Assembly (NCBI RefSeq): GCF_003576645.1
Contig: NC_044925.1
Span: 2,917,869 to 2,981,868, forward strand
Length of the DNA stretch: 64,000 nucleotides
Direction of reading: 5' to 3'
DNA from: Ipomoea triloba
Taxonomy: Eukaryota; Streptophyta; Magnoliopsida; Solanales; Convolvulaceae
Shown here: in pieces, positions 12,601-23,582 of the stretch
How the letters are laid out: every line of letters starts with the position of its first letter
Numbering within the stretch: the first letter of the stretch is position 1
Made by a program: the position numbers and the translations under genes
The notes under the pieces: model-generated
Told to the model about the DNA's origin: nothing
Databases searched by the model: none
What the model saw: only the letters and a program-made list of their open reading frames with translations

Positions 12601-14928
12601 TATTTTCTAAGTTCCAACTTTGTCGTCCTTTACCAAGCTACATATGTTTATATTTCCTTAATTGAAGGGACCGCTTTTTTGGTTTGATTTCAGTATCTAA
12701 AGATGATATGGAAAAATTGCGTCAGGCTCTGAAAACGTTATCCGAGGCCGAAAAGCAGCTGAGAGTGTCGAACGACAGACTAACCTGGCTTACTGCAGCA
12801 TTACTGCAACTCGCACCAGATCAGCAGTATCTGTTACCCAGTTCCTCTGCAGACACTAGTTTTAATCAAAGCCCCCTAGGCTTAAACTATGGAGGTGGAA
12901 GAGAGATACCCGGGACAAGCAATGTCGGGCATACTAAGATGTCTCAAAGAGAAAGAGGATTAAAAGTTCAAGCTGAAAGTTCTAAGAAGAGAGGTATCGT
13001 TGATAGAAATGGACATGCTGGAGCTGGAGTTATTCCTCAAAAGTCTAACAGCATTTCTAGTGATCGAAATAGAGTAAGTAGTGGACAAGGGCCCGGTAAA
13101 TTTCAAAATGAAATTGAAGATATTTGGTTGAATGTGCTCAAAAGGATTCAGATAACTAGCTTAAAGGAGTTCCTGTATCGGGAAGGAAACCTGACCTCCG
13201 TTAGATTTGGTGCAGGTACTTTAATTACATTTATTTAATCCGTAAAACCATTACTATTACTTGTATTGTATGGTGGTTTTTGAATCTCATATTCTCTTTC
13301 CCTCCCTTAATTTTCATTGCATTTACAAAAAACCTTAAGTCGATGAAACCTTGGAGGCTTGGACATATTATTTGTCTGTACTTTCATACTGAATTAGGTG
13401 TAGTGTGTGAATCGGATTAACATATTTAGCTGATACATTGATACTATGTATGTAATGAAGATTTTGATTAAGCTAACAAAATTTTTAACGATTAGTCCTG
13501 TATATGAAGTCTCTTGATTGTATCGCGGTTCTTTCATTTGCTTGTATTAAAGTTGCCTCGAGCAATCCGATAATTACTGTTTCTTCTGAATGTCTTTCTG
13601 CAGCTCCAACAGTGCATTTAGTTTTCAGTTCACACGTAACGAAGTCCAAGGCAGAGAAATTTAGGGTACATATTTTACAAGCGTTTGAATCTGTTATTGG
13701 ATCCCCCGTGACAATCGAAATCAGATGTGAATCAAGGAAAGATTCAAGAGCAGGATCGATCATCTTTCCCGCATCTCACGATGGTTTATCCTCCGGTCTT
13801 GGCAATGATGATGTCAATAGAAGGCCTCGAAAAGAACGAGAAGGTGCTTCGACAGAGATTGACACTACTAGAATCGGTAAAAGCGAGATCGTGGAATTAG
13901 AAACTTCTCCGAAAGAGGTCAAACACGAGAGGCATATTCACGAGACACAACCTGATAGGCGGAGTTTTGGAAATGATTATATTGGAGAAGCATCCTCAAC
14001 CGCTAAGAATTCTAACGTACCATCTGTATCGGATGTAAGGAAATTGGGGAACGGAAACCCGAACCTGAGCCTGATGAGACGCAAGGTATCTCTTGCTCAT
14101 GTACTTCAACGGGCAGAAGGATGCGCCCAGCAGAGTGGATGGTCACAACGCAAGGCTGTTTCTATTGCCGAAAAGCTCGAACAAGAGAATCTGTATGTGC
14201 TTTTCCTAATTATCACATACCTCTATTTTGTGAACAGTGTTTATTTATGTAGAGTAGTAAAATGTGCGTGTGCCCCATGTGTCAATATAATGCTTTGTAT
14301 AGTAAATGTAATAAGTTCCATATTGAGTATCGTACATTTTTCGACCATAGAACATAAGCAAACTAATATTTTCTGTTTTGCAGGAGACTGGAACCAAGAT
14401 CTAGAAGCTTGCTTTGCTGGAAGACTACAAGAGTATCACGTCGAAAGGTAGCTGTGATTATTTTTTGTCCAACCTTTCCAAAAACATTTTTTTTTGGGTT
14501 GGGTCCAAAATGTTTGATCAACACTAAAATTTGTCATTTGCATGAATTTGCTGAAATTAAGACAAAAGTTTCGCAAATGGGAGGTCATGGGCTTAGTCCT
14601 AGTGGGAGCAATATTGACTCTTTGTGCTTCAATAGGTTAAGAAAGTAGCTATGAACAGATACTACATTGTAACAGAGTTAGTAGTACTCAAAAAAAAAAA
14701 AAAACAAAAAAACAAAAGTTTCGCAATCTGATTTGCTATTATGTCTGGGGGCTCGGGGGAGGAGTGGAGGACGGAATTTTGTTTATGCTTTTCTTGATTA
14801 ATTTATAGTAAACTTACAGAGTTTTGAATGTGCAGCTTTCGCGCTTGAAAACCAGAAGTAGGAGACCGAAAGCTTTACTGAAGTTGGTCTCTTGCGGGAA
14901 GTGTCTCTCTGGTAGGTCTTCAAGGTAA
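9649..14928 (+). CDS. Protein STICHEL-like 3/4 (DnaX-type AAA+ ATPase), six exons
   Basis: CDS exons are 9649-11712, 11969-12188, 12694-13215, 13604-14192, 14384-14447 and 14836-14928, all with GT-AG introns; joined they give 1183 residues. The N-terminus (MTKAVRNRILKD..., then a His/Asn-rich HIHLTNCIHLKNHMH stretch) is typical of the STICHEL-like 3/4 branch. Residues ~450-770 resemble bacterial DNA polymerase III gamma/tau: Walker A GPNGTGKT at 494-501, a Cys-x8-Cys-x2-Cys-x2-Cys zinc motif, Walker B-like FIFDDCD and an SRC sensor motif. A predicted coiled coil (DDMEKLRQALKTLSEAEKQL) opens exon 3, and the C-terminus is basic. Arabidopsis STICHEL controls trichome branching; the function of the STICHEL-like paralogs is less clear. 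ATG 9649 matches the family start; the upstream GTG in the same frame is not a start. No disruptions were seen. The STIL3 versus STIL4 choice is uncertain. Confidence 0.93.
14577..14711 (+). mobile_element. SINE (family 1) inside the last STICHEL-like intron
   Basis: Contains ATTGACTCTTTGTGCTTCAA, TACTACATTGTAACAGAGT and GTACTC plus poly(A), the same 3' module as 5102-5232. Flanked by perfect 15-bp duplications ACAAAAGTTTCGCAA at 14562-14576 and 14712-14726. It sits between exon 5 (ends 14447) and exon 6 (starts 14836), in the same orientation as the gene, and leaves the splice sites intact. Confidence 0.88.
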
Positions 14929-16090
14929 CGATAGAAAAACATACCAGATGTGCCTAAAGGCTGCAATGCAGATTTCAGTTGTACTTTTCTGTTTTTTTTT
15001 TTATGCATACGAAATGAAAAGTTCATATTTTATTTGTTAAATACATGTTTCAATGGTATGATGATAGATGATAAGAAATGGAAGATCAGAGCTTCTATTG
15101 ATTACGATTTACGCCTCTTTGCTTTTCTCGCTTCTCTAAAACTGCACAAAGCGTTAGCCACCCTAACAACCCCCCGGCTCTCCTCTTTAGATTTATTTAC
15201 TAACGTCTTATGTCTACCTTTAAATGCCATTGATTTCGAACTTGATATTTGTTTGGAATAATATCACTACACCGTTAATTGTATCATGGATATTGATCAG
15301 GTCGTGAAAGTTATTCGTTTTTATTTTTCTGTGTGCTTTCCGAATTACTCCTCGTCCTCGTCAAATGATCCAGTGCAAAACAGAAGAACATTGTTGAGAG
15401 AAAATACTCTTTGTTCAATCCCACTTTTGGTGGACTTTAAGGTATGCATAGAATTCTCTGAATCCGCACGAATAGTTTCTTCGATTGTTTATCTCAATCC
15501 TAAATGTTGCTTCTTTTAGTTAATTACATCTGAACTTGAAATATCCTTGATACTGGACAGCATCTGTTTAAGTTTACCAGTTTTCTTGCTTGTGTAATTG
15601 ACATTTCTTTATGGGATCAATTTGACACTGAATAGTATGGTCCAAGTGATGATTAATCAAGTTGCAAAATTATGAAATAAAATTGCTTTTTAATATGGGA
15701 TATTGTTTGTTGTAAACATGATGGATTTGTGTTTTTTTCATTCTTGCCCTCATGTTTGCTACTTCATTGCGGTACTGATCGGCACCAGTGTTTTTATGTA
15801 TCTGGTATAACTATGTATACTATTTAGATTGTACCAGGTATTGCCAATACTTGTTCTCAAAATATCCGATGCAATTACTTTGTTCTCACAATTGTTTTTT
15901 TTTTTAAATGTAATTTGTAAGTGTGATCACTTTTGAGAGTAAGAGAGTATTACAAGGATGTAAAGAAAATAGCGAATGAATTGTAAAATTGATAATGTTG
16001 AAGTAGGATCCACTTTTGATAATTGCGTTGGATGTTCATAGATTTTTTGTGCTTTAACTTTTTGATAATGGTTAAATTAGACTAAATTCC
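14929..16090 (+). other. STICHEL-like 3' UTR and downstream intergenic DNA
   Basis: Follows the TAA at 14926-14928. No polyadenylation site can be fixed with confidence. Short open frames here show no similarity to known proteins. Confidence 0.4.
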
Positions 16091-16094
16091 TAGT

Positions 16095-16217
16095 TGTCAA
16101 AGACCTTGTGGTCGAGCGACATAATTGTAACTCTCTCAAATGAGAGGTTTTAGGTTCAAATGCCAATGTGTTACAATATTACATTATAAAAGAGTCAGTA
16201 ATACTAAAAAAAAAAAG
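16095..16217 (+). mobile_element. SINE (family 1)
   Basis: Box-A-like TTGTGGTCGAGCGACATAA, CTCTCAAATGAGAGG, box-B-like TAGGTTCAAATGCC, then ACATTATAAAAGAGTCAGTAATACT and poly(A)11. It matches the composite of the copies at 6725, 5102 and 14577 and is the most complete copy here. A clear target duplication was not found. Confidence 0.72.
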
Positions 16218-17220
16218 ATTAATTTACCATTTATGAGAAGTCCCGTTGAAAAATAAATATTTTCTAGACTTAATTTAACACTTTTTTCTTGAAAGTCAAA
16301 TTTGTCATCCTCATATACTCATATTGATTGCACATACATTTCAATAATTTAAAATCCAACATCATATTGGTCAATGAATGTGCAACCACATAAAGCTTTG
16401 AGTTGTTTTACTTGTTTATGCTTTTATATACCCTCAGATCGATGATCCACTCATTAAATCTATCTACAAAATTGTTAGTTTTCAGAGCATCCATCTATAA
16501 GTAATAAACAAAAATAAATGATAAGTCTTCAATTCAAAACAAATTTAAAACAATAAATTTGTCAGTAAATACATATTCCAATAAATACATTGTTCTATCA
16601 TTTCTCAAATATTTTCAGCTCAAAGAATCTAAGCACCCTAACATCGAGTGTCGACTGGAATTTTATTATACTACATAATAGTTGACAAAGAGTTTTGAAT
16701 TAATTCAGTGGCAAATGTTGAATTGTCCTGTTTTAGTGAAGTACTATACTAAAATGGTAAGGAATATGGAGCTAATGTTATAGATTATAATAGTGATGAA
16801 AGAGTTGAAATATTGAGATTCTACATAAAGCATCACTTGTATAAAAAAAAAACGCACAAAATTTAATATTTTATCTTTTTGAATTGATATATTTGAATAC
16901 AAATTTTGTGTTGTTTATTTTTTTTTCAGGATGTAGATAAGCAAAGATGATATACATAACATTTATAAAGAGAATTTGGTTGTATTGCAAGTGAGATAAG
17001 AGAGATCATTAAGAATCCCATTAACATATACATAATGATAATTAATCTATAAAGTCTAAACTCTAGCTCAAATCCCATAAATAAAGTTAAAGTGATGATA
17101 ATTCTAATGTGCTATTTTTTTATATTTAAAAAAAAAACAAAATAAAATTGATAGGTAAGACTTTATTTCTTTATATTTTATAGTTTGGCATTGAGATTTA
17201 AGGTTAAAATGAAAAAAAAA
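16218..17220. other. AT-rich intergenic DNA, nothing recognised
   Basis: No gene, RNA or element ends could be supported. Confidence 0.5.
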
Positions 17221-17224
17221 ATGA

Positions 17225-17830
17225 GATTGATTCATTAAATGTGATGGGGTCGTGGGACCTCGGAGGCCATTTTATTGGGAAAGTCTTGGTCCAAGAGGTG
17301 GTAGAGTAGAATGTAAGAAGATAGAATTCGTAATGGACTAACAAGGTGTGGAAGGCAAGGGTGGCGTCAATTGGACCACCAAAACAAGAAGAGCAAATGC
17401 CATAGCGTGACTGGCACAGGCGATGCGCCCTACAACGTGGCCCGCGCCCTTGGAAGGCGTTGTAGCCACGGGGGAGTGGGTTGCCCATGGCCAACCTACC
17501 TCCTCTAGCCATGGCATGGCCGACAGGGTGGCGCGCCCCCCACTGGTGAGGTGGTAGTTTGGGCTGGTGCAAATTTGGAATCGTGGCATATATGAAGGCA
17601 TGGGCATATATGGGTAGGAGACATGGAGGGGGTGCAGTGGTGAGGTGGCTGGTGCATGGTCAGCGAGGTTAGCCCATCAAATTCCCAATGACGTGGCATG
17701 GCTAGCGAGGGCCAAGTACCCCAGGCGCACCATCAACACTTCCACCGACAGGAGTAGGCATGTGTACGTGGAAAGGCCGGAGAGGGAAAGAAGGGGGTGA
17801 GCATGGTGGCATGGAAAGAGTCATGAAAAT
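17225..17830. other. GC-rich island of unknown nature
   Basis: A sharply GC-rich block (GGCATGGC, GGCGCGCC, GGTGAGGTGG and ATGG-rich words) lies in AT-rich surroundings. Overlapping short open frames on the minus strand encode low-complexity peptides in several frames at once, which is what high GC produces by chance. It is probably a fragment of a GC-rich repeat. No terminal repeats were identified. Confidence 0.4.
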
Positions 17831-18844
17831 AACTAAAATCACATCTTCCTTATTTTTTCAATGTGAAACTCTTAACAGTTGGCTATTTGAGTTATACTTA
17901 GTATTGTCAATATTTATTTACACTATATTCAAATTAATCAGACACACTGTACGAAATTATATCTAGTACAAAACGCAACGGTTAAGATGAATAGGAATAC
18001 CTATAAAGTTTCCCCTTAAAAAGCAGAGAAGGATACATCTTGTTCACTAGCCCTGTCATCTTTGTAGCATACACTTTGAAGTTTGAAAGAATCGAATCTC
18101 AGCTCATTGAAAGAATAGAAAAGAAAACCCTTTCTGCATTGTTCTTTATTTTGATCAATGGCATTAGAATTGTTCATCTCTCATTCAGGATTCTGAGAAG
18201 TGTGGTCCTCAGCTCCCTCATTATTCTCTGACCTAATCCTATGACCCAGAATCACTGTGGAATAGGCAAAGACAGGGACATCAACACACAAATTATATTT
18301 TTGCGTCAGCTTATGTCTAACAATACGACTAGAATTATAATGGTGGAAAAAGAATATATTCAACATAAACATGATGAACATTTGATTGCTAAATTGCTAA
18401 ATTATACAGTATTTTACAATATGACTAGCATTGCGATGGTGTAAAAAGAACCTTATATAGGTGCAGGCCCCAACTTTACAGGAATAAAATATTTTTTAAG
18501 AAACACTCGATTCTGACCTAATATCAAGCAGATACACAGGAACATATCGGGAAGTATACCTAGATCAGAGAATAATCCCTATCACAACATAAACACGATG
18601 AACACCTTCTTGCTAGTGTTTGGTATCAATGTAAGCCAGCTAAGTTATGTTGATAAATTATACAGTATTTAATAATACAACGAGCATTATAATAATTAAT
18701 CAGTTTATGTTGGTAGATTATACCATATTTGACAATACAATAATGAGTTGAAAAACTAACGTAATCAATGTAAACATGACATTGTGCTAGCCCAACTGTT
18801 TGGCATCAGTGTATGTGAGCCAGACAATATGAAAGCAAAGAATC

Positions 18845-19600
18845 AAAGTTGTAATAATCTTCAAATTTGTCACAAGTTCAAAGGCTATATCTACATCTGA
18901 ATATTCCTTCGTCAAAAGGGAAGACTAAAAAAAATCTGTCACGACCCGCTGGCAAACTCCGTGGTCGGTCTCTATGAACTTCAATCAAGAAAATGAAAGT
19001 CTATGTTTTTTTTATTAAAAGATTTTTGATATCTTATAACCATACAAATTTCTTTAATTAGAAACTTTGGACTTTTTATAAACGTACACAATTTTTTTTT
19101 TTTTAAATTAGAGACCCCAATAATCAAATTATACTATAGACCAGGGTCCACATTGCAATGTGAACTCGAGTAGTTTATGTTCACAATTTCATAACTCTAT
19201 GTTCACAGTTTATACATTTAAGTTTACTGTGAACATGGAGTTATGAAAATGTAAACATAGATTCGGGTTCACCTTGCAAGGTGACCTGAATCACATTGTA
19301 AGGTGACCCGGGTCCATGGCATAACAACTGCTTTCAAGATTCGATAATCAAATTGAAATATGGTGTTTAGAATTTCCATTTTCACAATGTACTCCGCATA
19401 TGAACATTTATTTGAGTTAGTAGTCATGGTTAGAGTCCCGACAATATAAAATTCAAGAATGAAAGTTGTAATCTTCAAATTTGTCACAGGCTCAAATGCC
19501 AAAATACATATAAATACATATAAATCTTCCCTCATCAAGAGGGGAGACTAAATCTGACATAACTCCGTGGTTGGTCACTATGAACCTAAATCAAGAAAAC
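18845..19600. repeat. Direct repeats (about 150 bp) flanking a central insertion
   Basis: 18845-19000 and 19452-19600 share AAAGTTGTAATCTTCAAATT-TGTCACA, then TTC..TCAA-AGGGAGACTAAA, then TCTG..ACTCCGTGGT-GGTC and TATGAAC..AATCAAGAAAA. The interval between them includes the GGTCAC/GGACC element at 19128-19320. Either a segmental duplication or degenerate long direct repeats of an element. Short open frames at 17.7-18.4 kb just upstream show no recognisable protein. Confidence 0.6.
19128..19320. mobile_element. Small inverted-repeat element, GGACC-type
   Basis: Begins near CAGGGTCCACATTGCAATGTGAAC and ends near CCTTGCAAGGTGACC..GACCCGGGTCCATGGCATAAC. The right end matches the right end of 56213-56808 (GACCTGGGTCCACGGCATAAC). 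The interior repeats GTTCACA/TGTGAAC and ATAACTC/GAGTTAT words as inverted pairs. Non-coding. Confidence 0.5.
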
Positions 19601-19811
19601 GAACTATTGGCTTGTTATGAACCTAAATAATTGTTGTGGACTCACGCCGATTAGTTGTTAGAGCATCCTTATCAATGGGGATATTTCGCGATAATTGAGA
19701 AGTTTTTTTAAATGTGATTAGGAAAGAGAAAATGAGAAGGGAGGAATAAAAAAACAAAACAAAACAAAATTTCAAAAAAAAAAAAATAAATGATAATGTC
19801 AGGTGCACGCA

Positions 19812-19869
19812 CCCGCTGGGCGCATAGTGACAGCCACGCTCCCGCTGGGCGCATAGTGACAGCCACGCA
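19812..19869. repeat. 29-bp tandem duplication
   Basis: Two units of CCCGCTGGGCGCATAGTGAC plus AGCCACGC lie head to tail with no divergence, followed by ACGCGTGTGTGG. Not part of a recognised gene. Confidence 0.85.
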
Positions 19870-20029
19870 CGCGTGTGTGGCTGGGCAAAAAATGTGTGGG
19901 GCCCACTTTATTGATATGATCCTTTGTTTTCCAGAACCAACTTCTTCCTTCTCTCACTCCACTTTTCTCTTGCCATGTTGGCAATATTTTCTCAAGAACC
20001 GTGTATGATTCATTGGTGTGGATGGTCTT

Positions 20030-20490
20030 ATATCGTGGATCATGGTCCAAAAATGGCACAATTTTTTTAAATAAAGAAATGGTTGCCGTCACATCCTAAC
20101 GAAACTCCGTAAATAAAACTACAGTTCATCTTCAATGGTACTGCCTCATATTTGTTTTTATATTATCAAATAAAACTGTAATTATATCAAAATGAAATTG
20201 TAGTTGTGTTGAAAGAAAACTGCAGTGTATATAAAATGAAACTGAATAATAGTTTCACATGTTTGAGTATATAATATCGAAAAGAAACTGTATTTGTATT
20301 GAAAGGAAACTGCAATGCATATAAAATGTAACGGAATATGTTATACACACAAAATTACGTTTTTGCGGAACGGCGTGAAAGGAATACCGTTTATACTATT
20401 TCTTTTCATTGAATCAAAACAACTCCGTTTTGATGCATGAACTACCATGCATTGTGGACAGGTCCACAATAAAATTTGCCCACGCCGATG
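20030..20490. mobile_element. Small element with AAACTGTAGTTG/GAAACTGCAGTG interior
   Basis: Left end ATCGTGGATCATGGTCC and right end GCATTGTGGACAGGTCCAC..ATAAAATTTGCCC carry the same terminal words as 385-620 and 26595-26835. The interior repeats AAACTG(T/C)A(G/A)TT..ATAAAATGAAAC several times. It also has TTTGCGGAACG, the reverse complement of CGTTCCGCA at 26633. Non-coding. Ends are approximate. Confidence 0.5.
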
Positions 20491-20593
20491 GCTCTTAATG
20501 TTAGGAAAACTATTGAGACATACATGTGTCTAAATCTCCTTAGCTTTAATCACTTGTAACGGCTACAAGCCATCAAAGTCTATAAATACTACT

Positions 20594-20688
20594 CCGCACT
20601 TTTTTTTTTGGAATACAACTGACCCTATTACATTGTAGAATATGTTCATATTTTCTCAACCTAATGGAGCACAAATAGTCAATTCACC
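20594..20688 (-). mobile_element. SINE (family 1), 15-bp target-site duplication
   Basis: Poly-T, then the complement of the family 3' module (GACCCTATTACATTGTAGAA, TTTTCTCAACCTAATGGAGC), 5'-truncated. Flanked by perfect TCTATAAATACTACT at 20579-20593 and 20689-20703. The insertion duplicated a TATAAATA sequence. Confidence 0.82.
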
Positions 20689-20703
20689 TCTATAAATACT
20701 ACT

Positions 20704-21143
20704 TCTTGTTGCTTGGTATCGTATAATAAACATTTCGTTAACCAGAGGCTTTCAATATTGGAAATTGAATTGAAAGCTGATGAGCTGGGCGTCCATTTTT
20801 CACGCAACAACATCATTCAAATGGCTCATGGCAGGGTCTCCAAGCACATGTATGCATGCAAAATTAGTCTATCAAAAGATGATGAATGTGGTGACACAAA
20901 CTGTAACGTGAAATAAGGTTTCAAAAGGAGGGCATGGGGCCCTACCATTAACGTGAATATTCAAGAATGGTCCTGATAGGGATGAGTGGGAAATCTTTGG
21001 ATGTATGGAAGACAGGCTGATCTAGAAGGGTATGAAGAGATGGGGCTTTCTTGCTTTCTGGGTTGTTGAAAAAGAAGAAAAAAAAAATGGCTTTAGGCAA
21101 TCCCTAGGTAAAATGGTTGAAAGTGTCAACAAGCCCCACTTCT
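20704..21143. other. Intergenic DNA, nothing recognised
   Basis: A 67-residue open frame at 20713-20916 (+) has no recognisable similarity or domain and no context supporting a gene. Confidence 0.4.
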
Positions 21144-21348
21144 AACAGGGCGTTTGGTTGGGAGGAAGGAATTAGGGGGGAAAAGAATTGTAATTCGGTG
21201 GAATTACAATTCAATGAATAAAGTAGGAATTGAAATTACAGTGTTTGGTATGCAGAAATAGGAGTACAAGGAATTGAAAAGTAATAAACGACAAAATGAC
21301 TAAAATGCCCTTATGTTGTGGTAGATGTTGTAGTAATTGTAGTAGTAG

Positions 21349-21380
<32 letters not shown>

Positions 21381-21495
21381 ACAACAACAACAACAATAAT
21401 AATAATAATAATAATAATTCTTTCAAATAATAATAATAAGGAGTAATAATAATAATTCATTCAAATAATAATAATAATAATAATAATCCTTTCAA

Positions 21496-21528
<33 letters not shown>

Positions 21529-21776
21529 TCTTTCAAATTAAAACAAAAAACAAAAAAACAAAGGGTATGGGAGGAGGGGCAAAATTGTCTTTACACCAAC
21601 AAATTGCCCCTCCTCTCCACCGAATTGCAATTCATGGGGGTACCCCATGGATTGCAATTCCTTGTTTGGAGGGAATTGCAATTCTGCAGAATTGCAATTC
21701 CCTCCAACCAAACACTGTAATTTGGAAATTCACTGAATTGCAATCCCCCCAAACTACATCCAACCAAACATGCCAT
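21144..21776. mobile_element. TIR element (Tourist-like MITE) carrying an AAT microsatellite
   Basis: Left end CAGGGCGTTTGGTTGGGAGG and right end CCAACCAAACATGCCA are inverted repeats, with TAA directly outside both. Inside, GAATTGCAATTC/GGAATTACAATTC words occur as inverted pairs on both sides, around a large interrupted (AAT)n/(AAC)n microsatellite at about 21345-21540. PIF/Harbinger affiliation is inferred from the TAA duplication and the GTTTGGTTGG terminus. A poly-leucine frame read from the microsatellite is an artefact. Confidence 0.6.
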
Positions 21777-22044
21777 AAGGTTTTAAGTCAACATTGTGTT
21801 TGGTTCCATACAAGCTCCTATGGGGTAGGGTTAATGAAAGCCTATAAGTTTTCAATAAATAAATAATAAAGATTTAATTCCATTTTTAATCATAAATTTA
21901 TAAATATCAGTTCACTTTTAATTTTTTCTTTTTTAAAGTGAATGTGATTAAATATAAGGACATTTCTGTCTATTAAGTTCTAATTGTTAATTCTTTTTTT
22001 TTTTTTTTGTCCTAGATTTATATGAATCATTCTACTTTTAGTCA

Positions 22045-22188
22045 AGTGGCAAATGAGCTCTCTTTGTTGGGAAGAATTCCGGGAGAACTCGGGTTCGATT
22101 ACCATAACTGAGCGCTTCCCCCTGGGCCAGCTCCTGTGCCTCCCGGAGCGAACGGAGAAAGACCCCGTGAACTGACCAAAAAAAAATA
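22045..22188 (+). mobile_element. SINE (family 2), 12-bp target-site duplication
   Basis: Starts AGTGGCAAATGAGCTCTC (box A region) with CTCGGGTTCGATTACC (box B), then a GC-rich body ending GACCCCGTGAACTGACC and poly(A). Flanked by TACTTTTAGTCA at 22033-22044 and 22189-22200. A tRNA-derived SINE whose body is unrelated to family 1. Confidence 0.85.
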
Positions 22189-22200
22189 TACTTTTAGTCA

Positions 22201-23265
22201 TATTTTTTAAACATTTCCGTTGGTCCTAGCACTATTGTGACATGATATTTTTTGTCATCTATCAATAAATATATTTAAATGATATTAAAAATGACATTAT
22301 TAATCACTAAAAATTCTCAATTTTTCTTCTTGGTAATAGAACAATACAAAGAACATCTTCAAAAAATATATATACATTGATCATATACATTCATTAATAG
22401 TATACATAATCCATGATTAATTCATTCATAGTGTAATGGAGAAAAAATTGTTACCAATACATAAGTACACTGCAAAACGCAAAAAAGTGTAATTGAAAAA
22501 ACCACAATAAGTTTACTTCATGAGATACCTTAAGTCTAGTGCATAAGTTTGCTTCATAAAATTCCACAAGACCTTCAAAGTTTTCCTAACAATAGACCGA
22601 TTTAAAATAATTTTGAAGTAGACTTATGAAGTAATCTTGTGAATTTTTATGAAATAAACTTATGCACTAGATTTAAGATTTGCCATGAAGCCAACTTAAA
22701 ATTTTTTCAATTGCACTTGTTTAGGTTTTGTAGTAGCCTTATGTATTGGTAACAATTTGTGTTCCATTATGCTATATGAATGAATTATAAATTATTTATG
22801 CTATTAATGAATGCATGATCTGCGTATATGAATTTTTAAAGATAATGCAGAACCTTTGTATCATTGACGAAGGACAAAAAAATGATCATGCCACAATAAA
22901 TACTAGAATCAAAGGGGATGTTTTGAAAAAAAAAAATTAAAAGTGAACTGACACCTATAAATTTTAAACAAAAAATGAAAGTAATTCTTAAATAAATAAA
23001 GTCAGGTGGCCATTAAGGTATCATAAAAATTATTTAATTTACCATTGTCTTGAAAGAAATGATGAAGCGAATTAATTAAGCATAATTTTCATATTTAGAC
23101 CAAGTTAACTGTTCTATTAACTTGACTAAAGTTATCCCATAACATATATCTATTGACTCGTTTTGCATTTATAACCATCTTTACTTTGAAAGACTATAAT
23201 GTATGTTTGACTCTTTTTTTTTTTCGTAATTATTAATTAGTTATCTCGATTTAATTTGGTGAAGA
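22201..23265. other. AT-rich intergenic DNA with weak inverted symmetry
   Basis: Words near 22320-22560 (ATTGTTACCAATACATAAG, CTAGTGCATAAGTTTGCTTC) return as inverted partners at 22620-22760 (CTTATGTATTGGTAACAAT, AACTTATGCACTAGA). This is a roughly 450-bp foldback, probably another MITE-like element with eroded ends. No gene. Confidence 0.5.
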
Positions 23266-23266
23266 C

Positions 23267-23582
23267 AGGGTGTGCTTGATTGACAGAATGACAGGTTAGC
23301 TATCAGAAAATGTGTGTCAAAGTCATTGTTATTATTTGGTTAACAGGTTTTTAGAATACTACTATGGGTTTTGATTACAATGCACAAAACTCATTCCCTA
23401 ATAAAATAAGGGTCCATTTCATTCCTCCTCCGCTTCCCCAACTATTAAATATTAATAATCATTCTCATTCCACCCTACTACTAAATATGCAAATTACTTT
23501 CACCAAAACACATTACCATTACCAAGTATTTGAAACCCATTTCGATTCTAATTCCCAAAGTGCGAACCAAACAACCCTTAGT
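23267..23582 (-). mobile_element. MITE with GTTTGGTT termini (copy 2, inverted)
   Basis: The reverse complement matches the element at 6121-6423 nearly throughout: TTTGGTTCGCAC, CAAATACTTGGTAA, GGTTTTGGTGAAA-like, ATAGTTGGGGAAG and AGTAGTATTCTAAAAACCTG occur in the same order. The end abutting 23582 is AACCAAACAACCC followed by TTA; the other end is less clear. Non-coding. Confidence 0.62.

Noticed and set aside
13504..14451. 315-residue plus-strand frame considered as a separate gene
   Set aside because: It is exon 4 of the STICHEL-like gene extended into both introns; splice sites at 13604 and 14192 resolve it.
21211..21426. Poly-leucine open frame
   Set aside because: It is a translation of the AAT/AAC microsatellite in the element at 21144-21776.
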